The notes: a model not told the origin generated them from the sequence alone. A stretch of DNA of 53,828 nucleotides from Tabrizicola thermarum (GCF_003574395.1 NZ_QMJY01000072.1:1-53828); one strand, 5' to 3'. Counted from the stretch's first letter, positions 14,419 through 23,748 are shown. A program made the numbers and translations.

Positions 14419-17250
14419 ATGGAAAGGCCGAAGTCCCTGATCATCAACTCGCCCTTCGTCTGCCCGGCCCAGCATTGGGTCGAGGGTCAGGGCGGGAAGC
14501 TGGAAATCAAGCCCGAACGCCGCCCCGCGAGTTACGAGGTGATCGACTCGCGCAACAACACCAAGCGGGTGGAAACGCTCGACCTGGTGAACACGATCCG
14601 CGGCCGGGTGGATGCCTGGCGCGCGGCAGGCTGGCCCGGCATCACCATCGTCACGCGCAGGCTGCTGGAACACTGGCACGACCGGACCGAGGGCATCCGG
14701 CCCTATCCGTTCTACTTTTGCCAATTGGAAGCGATCGAGACCCTGATCTGGTGGGTCGAAGGGGCGCAGGAATTCAAGCAGGGGATCGTCATTCCGGGCG
14801 ATGGCGGCCAGTGGGAACGGCTCTGCAACAAGATGGCGACCGGGTCGGGCAAGACCACGGTCATGTCCATGATCATCACCTGGCAGGTGCTGAACGCGCT
14901 GACCTATCCGAAGCGGAACAAGGATTTCTCGCGCGCGATCTTCATCGTGGCACCGGGGCTGACGGTGAAGGAGCGGCTGCAGGTGCTGATGCCCAGCGAG
15001 GGCAGTTATTACGACGAGTTCAATCTGTGCCCGTCTGAGGCGATGCGCCAGAAGCTGAACCAGGCCGAGGTGCGGATCGAGAACTGGCACACGCTGATGC
15101 CCGCGGCCGAGCCGAAACGGTCGGTCGTGAAGAAGGGCGCTGAGTCCGACGAGGCCTTTACCCGGCGCGTGCTGGGCAAGCTGGCGGCGCACAAGGACAT
15201 CGTGGTGATCAACGACGAAGCGCACCACGCCTATCGCAAACCCGCCGAGGTGAAGATCAGCAAGAAAGTGGCCGCGGAACAGGGGATCGACCTGGACGAG
15301 GCGACGCGCTGGATCGAGGGGCTGGATCGACTGCACAAGACCCGCCGCATCCAGCGATGCTTCGACCTGTCCGCCACCCCCTTTGCTCCGACAGGCAAGG
15401 CCAGCACCGACACCGCGCTGTTCGACTGGATCGTCTCGGATTTCGGGCTGAACGACGCGATCGAGGCCGGGCTGGTAAAGACGCCACGCGTCGTCGTCAG
15501 GGATGACGCGATGCCCGACAGCGCGACCCTCAGGTCAAAGCTCTACCACATCTACCGCGATCCCTCGGTGTCCGAGGACCTGAACCGCGCCAAGGCCGAG
15601 CCGCACGAGCCTCTGCCAAAGCTGGTGCAGGACGCCTATACCCTGCTGGGCGCCGACTGGCGAGAAACCCGGCGCCAGTGGGCCGAGGCAGGACACCACT
15701 CACCGCCCGTGATGCTGACTGTCTGCAACCGGACGGAGACCGCTGCCAGGATCGAGCACTACTTCAATCAGGGCGACGTGCATTGGCAGGAACTGTCCTC
15801 GCCCACGCAGACCCTTCGCGTCGATTCACGGGTGCTCGAGAAGGCCGAGGTCGGGGAGACCGCCACGGCCGACAAGGGCTATGAGGAGCGGTTGCAAGGG
15901 ATCGTGGACGCGGCGCGGATCCCGGAGACCCGGAAGGATCGGCTGAAGGCTCTCAAAAAAGAGGAGCTTCTGCGCGAGATTGTCGACAACGTCGGCAAGC
16001 GCGGCAGCGCCGGGCAGGACCTGCAAAAGGTGATCTCTGTCGCCATGCTTTCCGAGGGATGGGACGCGAAGAACGTCACCCACATCATGGGGCTCAGGGC
16101 GTTCACCTCACAGCTGCTCTGCGAACAGGTCATCGGGCGCGGCCTTCGGCGTGTGACCTATGACACCGACGAAAATGGTTTGTTCTGCCCTGAATACGTC
16201 AACGTCTTCGGCGTACCGCTGTCGATTTACGAACCGGCCGAGGGGGGCGAGGCACCGCCGCCACCGAAGCCATCGACCCAGATCGATGTGATCCCGGAAC
16301 GGGCGGAATTCGAACTGCGATGGCCGAACGTGCTGCGGATCGAAACCGTGGTGAAGCCAGTTCTGACAGTCGACTGGAGTACCGTCGATCTGCTGACCCT
16401 CGACCCGGCAGCCACAGCAATCTCAACAGAACTTGCGCCCGCGCTAGGCGGCGCAACGGACATTAGCAAGGTCCGAAACATCGACCTCGCTTCGCTGCCC
16501 GAGGGATTCCGGCTGCAACGGCTGACTTTCGTTGCTGCGCGAAAAGCCTTCTCGACGTTGAAGGGCAGCTTCAAGGGTAACGAGGAATACCTCCTGCTGC
16601 AGCTGATCCGTCTGGTCGAAACCTTCCTCGCCAGTGGCAAGGTAGATATCCCATCGCTGTTCCACACAGACCCGATCCGCCGCCGCGTGCTGATCGCGCT
16701 GAACATCGACAACGTGGTTCAACACCTGATGCGATTCGTCACCATCCAGAACACCACGGAACTGACACCCGTCTTCGACGAGGAAAACCCCATCGGCAGC
16801 ACCGGCCAGATGCGCCCGTGGTACACGACGAAGCCCAACTTCCCGACCATCAAGTCCCATATCAGCCACGTCGTCGGGGACTCGGCCTGGGAAGGCTATG
16901 CCGCCAACGTCTTCGAGACACGGGACGAAGTGGTTTCCTTCGCCAAGAACGATCACCTTGGCTTCCAGATCCACTACCTCTGGCAAGGGTCGCGGCGGCG
17001 CTACGTACCGGATTTCATCCTGCGCCTCAGGAACGGCGTTACGCTCGCGCTCGAGATCAAGGGGGTCGACAGCCCACAGAACAAGGCCAAACGCGCTGCA
17101 CTGGCGGAGTGGGTGAGTGCAATCAACGCTGCCAGCGGCTTCGGCACCTGGGCCTGGGACGTCGCCTTCGAGGCGGCGCAGGTGCATGATATCGTTTCGA
17201 AGCACACATCAGGGACAGGCCCGGCTGCAAAACACGAGGCATTCGCTTGA
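14419..17250 (+). CDS. Type III-like Res: DEAD/DEAH helicase-nuclease
   Basis: 943 residues. Helicase motifs are present: Walker A MATGSGKTTV, motif II NDEAHHAYR, motif III DLSATPFAPTG and motif VI QVIGRGLRRV. The C-terminus has a PD-(D/E)xK nuclease, YVPDFILRLRNG then LALEIKG. It resembles the Res subunits annotated as BPTD_3080-family restriction endonucleases. With Mod it should translocate on DNA and cut unmodified sequence. The protein ends ATTCGCTTGA, where the next gene's TTG overlaps the stop. Confidence 0.9.
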   Translation: MERPKSLIINSPFVCPAQHWVEGQGGKLEIKPERRPASYEVIDSRNNTKRVETLDLVNTIRGRVDAWRAAGWPGITIVTRRLLEHWHDRTEGIRPYPFYFCQLEAIETLIWWVEGAQEFKQGIVIPGDGGQWERLCNKMATGSGKTTVMSMIITWQVLNALTYPKRNKDFSRAIFIVAPGLTVKERLQVLMPSEGSYYDEFNLCPSEAMRQKLNQAEVRIENWHTLMPAAEPKRSVVKKGAESDEAFTRRVLGKLAAHKDIVVINDEAHHAYRKPAEVKISKKVAAEQGIDLDEATRWIEGLDRLHKTRRIQRCFDLSATPFAPTGKASTDTALFDWIVSDFGLNDAIEAGLVKTPRVVVRDDAMPDSATLRSKLYHIYRDPSVSEDLNRAKAEPHEPLPKLVQDAYTLLGADWRETRRQWAEAGHHSPPVMLTVCNRTETAARIEHYFNQGDVHWQELSSPTQTLRVDSRVLEKAEVGETATADKGYEERLQGIVDAARIPETRKDRLKALKKEELLREIVDNVGKRGSAGQDLQKVISVAMLSEGWDAKNVTHIMGLRAFTSQLLCEQVIGRGLRRVTYDTDENGLFCPEYVNVFGVPLSIYEPAEGGEAPPPPKPSTQIDVIPERAEFELRWPNVLRIETVVKPVLTVDWSTVDLLTLDPAATAISTELAPALGGATDISKVRNIDLASLPEGFRLQRLTFVAARKAFSTLKGSFKGNEEYLLLQLIRLVETFLASGKVDIPSLFHTDPIRRRVLIALNIDNVVQHLMRFVTIQNTTELTPVFDEENPIGSTGQMRPWYTTKPNFPTIKSHISHVVGDSAWEGYAANVFETRDEVVSFAKNDHLGFQIHYLWQGSRRRYVPDFILRLRNGVTLALEIKGVDSPQNKAKRAALAEWVSAINAASGFGTWAWDVAFEAAQVHDIVSKHTSGTGPAAKHEAFA

Positions 17251-18884
17251 GCCTGGAAGGTCAAATCAGGGATCAGAAGTCGCTGCGGGCCGTCGTCGGC
17301 AAGACCGCCGACTGGAAAGAACTGGCCAAGGACTGCGTTGCTTTTGCGAATTCCGTCGGTGGAAAGCTGATCATTGGCATCGAGGATGGCGCGGATCAAC
17401 CGCCCGAAGGACAGACGATACCGGCTGGCCTCACGGATGCAATCCGGAAGCGAATTGCCGAACTGACGGTCGGCGTCACCGCCTTGCCCGAGGTGTTGGT
17501 GTCGGACACGGGGGCTGAGTTCATCGAGTTGACCATCCCACGATCGACTGGCGTCGCCTCAACCAGCGATGGCAGATATTTCATTCGGGTCGGGGACGAA
17601 AGCAGACCGGTCACTGGCGATGATGTCATGCGCCTCGCCAGCGAGCGGTCAGCAGTGCCATGGGAAACGCAGACCACCCTCAGAATTGGGCGCTCTTCGG
17701 TGGACGTCCAAAAGCTCGACCGCCTTTTGGCTGATTTGCGTGCATCAGATCGTGTGAAGCCTTCGGTCAAGGAGAAGACGTCTGACGAGTTGCTCGACCA
17801 TTATCTTCTGGCCGACGGCGATTTCCTTTCGAACCTTGGGATCCTCTGCATTGGTGCGCAGTCCGCGCGTGCCAAGCTCGGCAGTGCACCAGTCGTCCAG
17901 TTCATCAAGTACGATGAAACTGGGCAGAAGGTGAACAAGATCGTATGGGACGATCATACCCTCAGCCCTATGGAGCTCGTCAGTGCCGTATGGCACGAGG
18001 TTCCTGATTTTCGGGAACGGTATGAACTGCCTGACGGGTTATTCCGTCAGCACGTTCCAGCATTCGACGAAGTCGTTGTGCGGGAACTTCTGGTTAACGC
18101 ACTGGTTCATCGCCCTTATACTCAACGGGGCGACATTTTCCTGAATCTTCACCCTGATCGGCTGGAAATCACCAATCCTGGCCAGCTGCCGTTGGGCGTG
18201 ACTCCCCAGAATGTCCTTCACACCACAGTACGTCGCAACGAGCACCTGGCGCGGCTGTTCCATGACCTGAAGCTGATGGAGCGCGAAGGCAGCGGGTTCG
18301 ACCGCGTCTACGAGGTGCTTCTCTCGCAGGGGCGCCCTGCACCGATCATTAGCGAAGGTGCGGACAGTGTCACCGTCGTCGTCCGTCGACGAATTCTCAA
18401 GCCTGAGGTCATAGACTTCATTGCCAAAGCAGATGAGACCTTCCAGCTGACCCAGCGAGAACGGATCGCACTCGGCTTGCTCGCACAAAGCGATGCCCTT
18501 ACAGCCCGGGAACTTTGCGCCACCCTCGAACTGAAGTCTCTCGACGCTCTTCAGCCATGGATCAAGCGCATCGTCGATTGGGGCCTGGTCAAGACTTCTG
18601 GCAAGACCCAAGCCACCAAGTACTTCGTCGACCCGATGTTGCTGCAAACCCTGAACTTCGCCGGTACCACGACGACCCTCAAGCGCATCGAGCCCCATCG
18701 CCTCGCGGCATTGATCGAGGAGGATGTACGGCGCTACCCTCGTTCACAGATCAGTGATATCCATGCACGTGTGGGGGCGGAGATACCTCGCACCCAGATC
18801 AAGCGCAGCATTGCGGAGTTGGTCAGATCAGGCAGGTTGCTGTCTGAAGGTATCCGGCGCGGAACGCGCTACAGCACTCCGTGA
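17247..18884 (+). CDS. AlbA_2/Schlafen-type ATP-binding protein
   Basis: 545 residues from TTG 17247, overlapping the Res stop (TTGA). Residues 15-130 form an AlbA_2 (Schlafen-like) domain (ADWKELAKDCVAFANSVGGKLIIGIEDG). Residues 265-375 form a HATPase_c_4 domain with VVRELLVNALVHRPY, the DRLEITNPG motif and GSGFDRVYE. Two C-terminal winged helices follow (TQRERIALGLLAQ, then SQISDIHARVG). Such proteins act as regulators, RNA-cleaving effectors or ATP-gated sensors. Coupling to Res makes it part of the same system. GC is lower than in neighbouring phage genes, a sign of separate origin. Confidence 0.85.
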   Translation: MSLEGQIRDQKSLRAVVGKTADWKELAKDCVAFANSVGGKLIIGIEDGADQPPEGQTIPAGLTDAIRKRIAELTVGVTALPEVLVSDTGAEFIELTIPRSTGVASTSDGRYFIRVGDESRPVTGDDVMRLASERSAVPWETQTTLRIGRSSVDVQKLDRLLADLRASDRVKPSVKEKTSDELLDHYLLADGDFLSNLGILCIGAQSARAKLGSAPVVQFIKYDETGQKVNKIVWDDHTLSPMELVSAVWHEVPDFRERYELPDGLFRQHVPAFDEVVVRELLVNALVHRPYTQRGDIFLNLHPDRLEITNPGQLPLGVTPQNVLHTTVRRNEHLARLFHDLKLMEREGSGFDRVYEVLLSQGRPAPIISEGADSVTVVVRRRILKPEVIDFIAKADETFQLTQRERIALGLLAQSDALTARELCATLELKSLDALQPWIKRIVDWGLVKTSGKTQATKYFVDPMLLQTLNFAGTTTTLKRIEPHRLAALIEEDVRRYPRSQISDIHARVGAEIPRTQIKRSIAELVRSGRLLSEGIRRGTRYSTP

Positions 18885-19181
18885 TTTGGTTCGGTTTCGC
18901 GCCTATCCACAAGCAGCGATCCAAACGGCCGGTCCAAACCTCCCTTGAAGGCTCTGCAATTCTTTGAAGACGCAAGAGATTTGATTTGGTTCACGACTTC
19001 GGATTGCTCGATCTGTGAGCCAAATGCCCGAACGCAGAAAGAGAACATATTGAAAACATTTATATTTCATCGAGCCAGACCGCGGCTTGCAACGCCGCCC
19101 CCCTCCCAATGGTTCCTCCCCGGCCCTGAACGTATGCGGGGGGGCGCAGCGCGGCGGTTCGCTAGCGTGAGGCGTTTTCAC

Positions 19182-19335
19182 CGGGGAAGCCAGGCGGAAG
19201 CCACCTTGCGACCTGATGCCGGAATTCGTGAGTCAGATCAGCGACTTGCGGAATCACGATCTGGCCGGGGTGGATTCCCGGCGGGAAGCCAGGGAAGCCA
19301 CCTTCGGGGAAGCCAGGTGGCCAGAAGCCACCACA
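19182..19335 (+). repeat. GAAGCCA repeat cluster
   Basis: GGGGAAGCCAGG and GGAAGCCACCTT occur as a pair at 19182-19206 and again at 19282-19304. Further copies follow: GGGGAAGCCAGG (about 19306) and AGAAGCCACC (about 19323). Six copies of GAAGCCA on one strand in 150 bp, with variable spacing. Function unknown. Confidence 0.55.
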
Positions 19336-19428
19336 AAAAGCCAATTCGTCAGAAGCCGTTGAATCCGCTTCACTTTTCGGGTTGACAGACCTGCCCCCAT
19401 TGACCTACCCCTTGATCATCGAAGAATT

Positions 19429-19460
19429 GCGCCCGGAGGAAACCCCTCGCGGGCGCTTTT
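19429..19460 (+). terminator. Rho-independent terminator
   Basis: GCGCCCGGAGG pairs with CCTCGCGGGCGC around an AAACC loop (one bulged G), and TTTT follows directly. It would stop rightward transcripts from the R-M operon before the methyltransferase pair. Confidence 0.7.
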
Positions 19461-19494
19461 CATTTCCCCTCCCCCACATCCCGAGCCCCATCCC

Positions 19495-20757
19495 ATGGAC
19501 CTCGTCTTCGCGCCGAGCCAGATTGAAACTTGGCCGATTGCCCGGCTGCGCCCCTATGCCCGCAATGCCAAGATGCATGGCGACGACCAAGTGGCTAAGA
19601 TCGCCGCCAGTATGGCCAAGTTCGGCTGGACCGTGCCCTGCATGGTGGCCGACGATGGCGACCTGATCGCGGGCCATGGCCGGGTGCTGGCGGCCACCAT
19701 GCTCGGGCTGACCGAGGTGCCGGTGATCCGGCTCAGCCATCTCGATGAGGCGGAACGCCGGGCCTACCGGATCGCCGACAACAAGCTGACCGAACTGGGC
19801 GAATGGGATGAGGCGATCTTGCGTGACGAGATCGCAGGGCTGCTGGCCGAGGATTTCGACCTGACGCTCTTGGGCATCAGCGACGATGACCTTGACGCCC
19901 TGCTGCAGGATCCCGAGGCGCTGGGCGGGGATGGCCCGGTCGAGGGCGAGGACGAGGTTCCGGAGCTTCCGGTCACGCCGGTGTCGGTGCCGGGCGATCT
20001 GTGGCAACTGGGCGCGCATCGGCTGATCTGCGGCGACAGCACTGCGGCCGATGTCGTGGGGCGGCTGCTCGGCGACGTGAAGCCGCTGTTGATGGTGACG
20101 GACCCGCCCTATGGCGTGGAATATGACCCCTCTTGGCGCAACCAGGCGGGGGCGGCCAAAACCAAGCGCACCGGCAAGGTGCTGAACGATGACCGGGCCG
20201 ACTGGCGCGAAGTATGGGCACTGTTCCCCGGCGACGTGGCCTATGTCTGGCACGGCGCGCTGCACTCCTCGACCGTGGCCGAGAGCCTGGTGGCCGCAGG
20301 CTTCGCGATCCGGTCGCAGATCATCTGGGCCAAGGAGCGGCTGGTGCTCAGCCGGGGCGATTATCACTGGCAGCACGAACCCTGCTGGTATGCGGTGCGC
20401 GCCAAGGGAAAGGGTCACTGGGCGGGGGACCGCAAGCAGACGACGCTGTGGCAGATCGCCAACCGGGATCAGGACGCCGACACCGTGCATGGCACGCAGA
20501 AGCCGGTCGAATGCATGCGGCGGCCGATCCTGAACAACTCGAGCCCCGGCCAGGCGATCTATGAACCGTTCATGGGATCCGGAACCACGCTGATCGCGGC
20601 CGAGACGACGGGCCGGGTCTGCTTCGGCATCGAGTTGAACCCGGCCTATGTCGATGTCGCCATCGAGCGATGGCAGTCCTTCACCGGTCAGGAGGCGGTG
20701 CTGGCGGAAACCGGCGAGACCTTCGCCGCCCTGAAGGCAAAGCGGCGCGCGGCATGA
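19495..20757 (+). CDS. ParB-like / DNA methyltransferase fusion (DPPY type)
   Basis: 420 residues. Residues 8-110 are a ParB/sulfiredoxin-like domain (IARLRPYARNAKMHGDDQVAKIAASM, then LIAGHGRVLAA). The rest is a beta-type methyltransferase with TDPPYGVEY (motif IV), then EPFMGSGTTLIAAE (motif I). DPPY favours N6-adenine. Common near terminase genes of alphaproteobacterial prophages, where it probably guards phage DNA. The stop overlaps the ATG of a paralogue. Confidence 0.9.
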   Translation: MDLVFAPSQIETWPIARLRPYARNAKMHGDDQVAKIAASMAKFGWTVPCMVADDGDLIAGHGRVLAATMLGLTEVPVIRLSHLDEAERRAYRIADNKLTELGEWDEAILRDEIAGLLAEDFDLTLLGISDDDLDALLQDPEALGGDGPVEGEDEVPELPVTPVSVPGDLWQLGAHRLICGDSTAADVVGRLLGDVKPLLMVTDPPYGVEYDPSWRNQAGAAKTKRTGKVLNDDRADWREVWALFPGDVAYVWHGALHSSTVAESLVAAGFAIRSQIIWAKERLVLSRGDYHWQHEPCWYAVRAKGKGHWAGDRKQTTLWQIANRDQDADTVHGTQKPVECMRRPILNNSSPGQAIYEPFMGSGTTLIAAETTGRVCFGIELNPAYVDVAIERWQSFTGQEAVLAETGETFAALKAKRRAA

Positions 20758-22082
20758 ACGCGCCCCTCCTGCCCGGCCGGATCGAACACTGGCCGCTGGC
20801 CCGCCTCCGGCCCTACGCCCGCAACGCCAAGACCCACGATGCCGAGCAGGTGGCGAAGATTGCTGCCAGCATGGCCGAGTTCGGCTGGACGGTTCCCTGC
20901 CTCGTCGCCGCCGACGGCGAGTTGATTGCGGGGCACGGCCGCATCCTGGCCGCGGCCCAGCTCGGGATTGCCGAGGCGCCGGTCATCATATTGGGCCATC
21001 TGACCGAGGCGCAGCGCCGGGCCTACCGGATTGCCGACAACAAGCTGACCGAACTGGGCGGGTGGGACGAGGCGCTCCTCCTCGAGGAACTGCGCGGGCT
21101 GATGGCCGAGGACTTCGACCTCGGGCTGATCGGGATCCCCGAGGATGAACTGGACACGCTGCTGAACGATACCGTTGACCGCGCGCCCATCGACGATGAC
21201 GCGGCCGACACGATCCCCGAGGCCCCGGCCGAGCCGATCACGCGCTCCGGCGACATCTGGCGGCTCGGGCATCACCGGCTGATCTGCGGCGATGCCACTG
21301 ACCCGTCCGTAGTGGCGCGGCTGATGGATGGCGCGCAGGCGGCGCTGATGTTCACCTCCCCGCCCTATGCCCAGCAGCGCGACTATGGCGCGGCGAAGGA
21401 AAAGGTCGGCGATTGGGACGCGCTCATGCACGGCGTCTTCGCCGCGGCGCCCGTCACCGCCGATGCCCAGCTGCTGGTGAACCTCGGCCTCGTGCACCGC
21501 GACAGCGAATGGATCCCGTATTGGGAAAACTGGACCCTTTGGATGCGCGCGCAGGGCTGGCGGCGGTTTGGCTGGTATGTCTGGGACCAGGGGCCCGGCC
21601 TGCCCGGCGACTGGAACGGGCGGCTGGCGCCGTCGCACGAGTTCATCTTCCACTTCAACCGCCAGCCGCGGAAGCCGAACAAGACAGTCGAGAGCAAGCA
21701 CGCGGGCGAAACCCTCGGCGGTGGTGGTCTGCGCGGTGCGGACGGCACCGTCCATCGCAAGACCGGCTTCGGCAACGCGATCCAGAGCCACCGCATTCCG
21801 GACAGCGTGTTTCGCATCATGCGCCACAAGGGCGGGCTGGGTGCCGCCGGATCGCACCCAGCCGTATTCCCCGTGGCGCTGGTGGAGGCTGTGCTGGAAG
21901 CATTCACAAGCGCGGGCGACGTGGTTTTCGAGCCGTTCTGCGGCTCCGGCACCCAACTGATCGCGGCTGAACGCACCGGACGGCACTGCTGCGCGGTCGA
22001 ACTGGATCCGGTCTACTGCGATGTGGCGGTGCGGCGGTGGGAAATGGCGACGGGGCGGACGGCCTACAGCAAATCCACCTAG
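20754..22082 (+). CDS. ParB-like / DNA methyltransferase fusion (SPPY type)
   Basis: 442 residues, start ATGA-coupled to the gene before. Same ParB-like N-terminus (LARLRPYARNAKTHDAEQVAKIAASM) at about 75% identity by eye, but the catalytic motif is TSPPYA instead of DPPY, as in N4-cytosine enzymes. Motif I is EPFCGSGTQLIAAE. The middle differs from the paralogue (GWYVWDQGPGLPGDWNGRL), so the target base and site are likely different. A tandem duplication followed by divergence or catalytic-domain replacement is likely. Confidence 0.9.
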   Translation: MNAPLLPGRIEHWPLARLRPYARNAKTHDAEQVAKIAASMAEFGWTVPCLVAADGELIAGHGRILAAAQLGIAEAPVIILGHLTEAQRRAYRIADNKLTELGGWDEALLLEELRGLMAEDFDLGLIGIPEDELDTLLNDTVDRAPIDDDAADTIPEAPAEPITRSGDIWRLGHHRLICGDATDPSVVARLMDGAQAALMFTSPPYAQQRDYGAAKEKVGDWDALMHGVFAAAPVTADAQLLVNLGLVHRDSEWIPYWENWTLWMRAQGWRRFGWYVWDQGPGLPGDWNGRLAPSHEFIFHFNRQPRKPNKTVESKHAGETLGGGGLRGADGTVHRKTGFGNAIQSHRIPDSVFRIMRHKGGLGAAGSHPAVFPVALVEAVLEAFTSAGDVVFEPFCGSGTQLIAAERTGRHCCAVELDPVYCDVAVRRWEMATGRTAYSKST

Positions 22083-22138
22083 CAGGTGGGCACACTCTTC
22101 CTTAACATCTGGCATGCAAATGCCTTTGCGAGAGTGCC

Positions 22139-23107
22139 ATGCCCAACCTGATCTGCAATGTCGTCTGGATGCCTCATTACCGCGGAGAAGCAGACGTTCA
22201 TGCAGGCGGCTTCGACTATGTGTCGATCAATGGCTACGGGCATGAATTGCTTAATTTTGATGCTCTGAACGGCAAGGTATACGGCTTCGTTCAAACAAGG
22301 AACTCGACCGTCAACATAAACAGGCTGGGTGCAAAGCCTGAAGACGACTTCATGGACGGCGTTCGCGTGATCTTCATTTCGACCCATGAAGAGCTAGGGC
22401 CCGTCGTAATCGGCTGGTACGAAAACGCCCGTGTTTGGCGCCGAAAGCAACCAGGTCTTCGGTCCGTTCCAACACACCCAGACGTCAAGATCGACTTTCA
22501 GTTCGAAGCATCTGCAGATAACGCAATGCTGCTACCTTTGTCCCAGAGGTTGCTCACCGTTCCCAATCGGAAAAAGGGCTTCCCCGGTCAAAGCCCTGTC
22601 TTCTTCCCGGACGAAAGCGACGAAATGCGCACATGGATGCGCAAGTTCGAAAAGTACTTCGACGAGAAGAAGTCCGGACAGACTTCAGGTACCAATAAGT
22701 CAAACGGGTCGGGGCGCAGCACTGACGCAGAGCATAACGCGCTGGTAGAGATCTCGGCTATTGAAGCTGTCATTGCAGCACTGGGCCCCGACTATCGTGA
22801 CCGTCAGGCAGACAACTGCGGATGGGACCTAGAGTTTGAGCGAGGCGGAAAGAAACTCTGCGTTGAGGTAAAGGGGAACTCCGGATTGACCCCTCGTGCA
22901 GAAGTATCCCCCAACGAATATCGGATCATCAAGGAAGTAATGGCGGGGCGCTTCACGGACGGCGACTATAGATTGGCGATTGTTACCGACGCCTTCGGCG
23001 GCCGAAACGTCCACTTGTTCGCATTCACAGTGAACAAGGGTTGGGTATGCGAACGCACTGGCGCGTCCGTGAATGCGACGGAGCGCATAGCGGCGGTGTT
23101 CGGCTAG
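22139..23107 (+). CDS. DUF3883 (NOV_C) nuclease-like protein
   Basis: 322 residues. The N-terminal 105 residues (CNVVWMPHYRGE, GYGHELLNFDALNGKVYGFVQ, VVIGWYENARVWRR) form a small beta-rich domain that recurs in restriction-like proteins and may read modified DNA. Residues 195-310 are DUF3883: the helix DAEHNALVEISAIEAVIAAL, then GWDLEFE and LCVEVKG, the D...E-x-K of a restriction-endonuclease fold. GC is clearly lower than in its neighbours, it has its own upstream gap, and it interrupts the usual methyltransferase-to-terminase order. It is probably an acquired defence gene, transcribed with the phage strand and converging on the next gene by 4 bp. Confidence 0.75.
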   Translation: MPNLICNVVWMPHYRGEADVHAGGFDYVSINGYGHELLNFDALNGKVYGFVQTRNSTVNINRLGAKPEDDFMDGVRVIFISTHEELGPVVIGWYENARVWRRKQPGLRSVPTHPDVKIDFQFEASADNAMLLPLSQRLLTVPNRKKGFPGQSPVFFPDESDEMRTWMRKFEKYFDEKKSGQTSGTNKSNGSGRSTDAEHNALVEISAIEAVIAALGPDYRDRQADNCGWDLEFERGGKKLCVEVKGNSGLTPRAEVSPNEYRIIKEVMAGRFTDGDYRLAIVTDAFGGRNVHLFAFTVNKGWVCERTGASVNATERIAAVFG

Positions 23108-23661
23108 ACGCGATACACGGTGCCCCTGCCCTCGACCTTCTCGGCCTTGATGGGCAGGCCCAGCTTCTTCTTGAGGGCCCCCGAGATGCAGCCGCGAACG
23201 GTATGGGCCAGCCATCCGGTGGCATCGGCCATCTCGGCGACCGTCGCCCCCTCGGGCAGCTGGAGCATGGCGATGATCTGGGCCTGCTTGGTGCCAGCGC
23301 GGATAGCGACGGGTTTTGCGGTGTCTGTCACCACCGACGTCGACGCAACCTCTGGCTTCGGCTTGGTCTTTCGCACGCTGGCGACGGCGCTGGCCACCAC
23401 CGGCTCGATCCCGATGGCTTCCAGACCGGCCTCGGTGGCGATCAGCGTGGTGCCGTGGCCGTCGCCGGTCTCGCGCCACATCGGCTCATTGCGGCGCAGG
23501 TTCGCCTCGACCTCCTCGAGCCAGCCGCGGGCGATCATCTTGCCGACGACCATCCTGGCGGCGGCGCCGACCAGCCCCTCAGGCAGCGGCAGGGCAAGGT
23601 TCCCCGGCCGGGTCGAAGCGCGGGACAGGATCAGGGACTGGGTGTCGGACGGGGTGGTCAT
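23104..23661 (-). CDS. DUF3489 protein
   Basis: 185 residues. The C-terminal 70 residues (GTKQAQIIAMLQLPEGATVAEMADATGWLAHTVRGCISGALKKKLG, then EGRGTVYRV) are the DUF3489 winged helix, widespread in alphaproteobacterial prophages. The N-terminal part has a second predicted DNA-binding region (ARMVVGKMIARGWLEEVEANL). Probably a regulator. Minus strand, tail to tail with the DUF3883 gene. Confidence 0.85.
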   Translation of the reverse strand: MTTPSDTQSLILSRASTRPGNLALPLPEGLVGAAARMVVGKMIARGWLEEVEANLRRNEPMWRETGDGHGTTLIATEAGLEAIGIEPVVASAVASVRKTKPKPEVASTSVVTDTAKPVAIRAGTKQAQIIAMLQLPEGATVAEMADATGWLAHTVRGCISGALKKKLGLPIKAEKVEGRGTVYRV

Positions 23662-23714
23662 CGGGGCCTCCGGGCGCTGTGGCGCGCGACGTGCGCGCCT
23701 TCTACGGACGTTCG

Positions 23715-23748
23715 CCCGGCTTACGCGGCCCCACCGGGGCCACGGTCC
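23715..23748 (-). repeat. Intergenic copy of a tape-measure gene segment
   Basis: On the minus strand these 34 bases match 38221-38254 (inside the tape measure gene) at 32 of 34. The core GGCCCC-ACC-GGGGCC is a perfect hairpin, and the other copy keeps the stem with a changed loop. It lies in the gap between the DUF3489 and 96-residue genes. Confidence 0.65.

Larger units (their letters stand above)
18885..19494. other. 610-bp intergenic region between R-M operon and methyltransferases
   Basis: No convincing gene. It begins AT-rich (18900-19070), then holds a cluster of GGAAGCCA-type repeats (19182-19335) and ends with a terminator (19429-19460). A TTGACA at 19382 has no good -10. The drop in GC and the absence of genes suggest a module boundary where cargo was joined to the phage. 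Confidence 0.5.

Noticed and set aside
19182-19335. CRISPR array or cos site in the GAAGCCA cluster
   Set aside because: Spacing is irregular, no unique spacers, and the terminase genes lie 5 kb away.
18903-19385. Short ORFs on both strands of the 18.9-19.4 kb gap
   Set aside because: They lack good starts and ribosome sites and run through the repeat cluster; no motif recognised.
19382-19416. TTGACA as promoter for the first ParB-methyltransferase
   Set aside because: No acceptable -10 at 16-18 bp, and a terminator lies between it and the gene.
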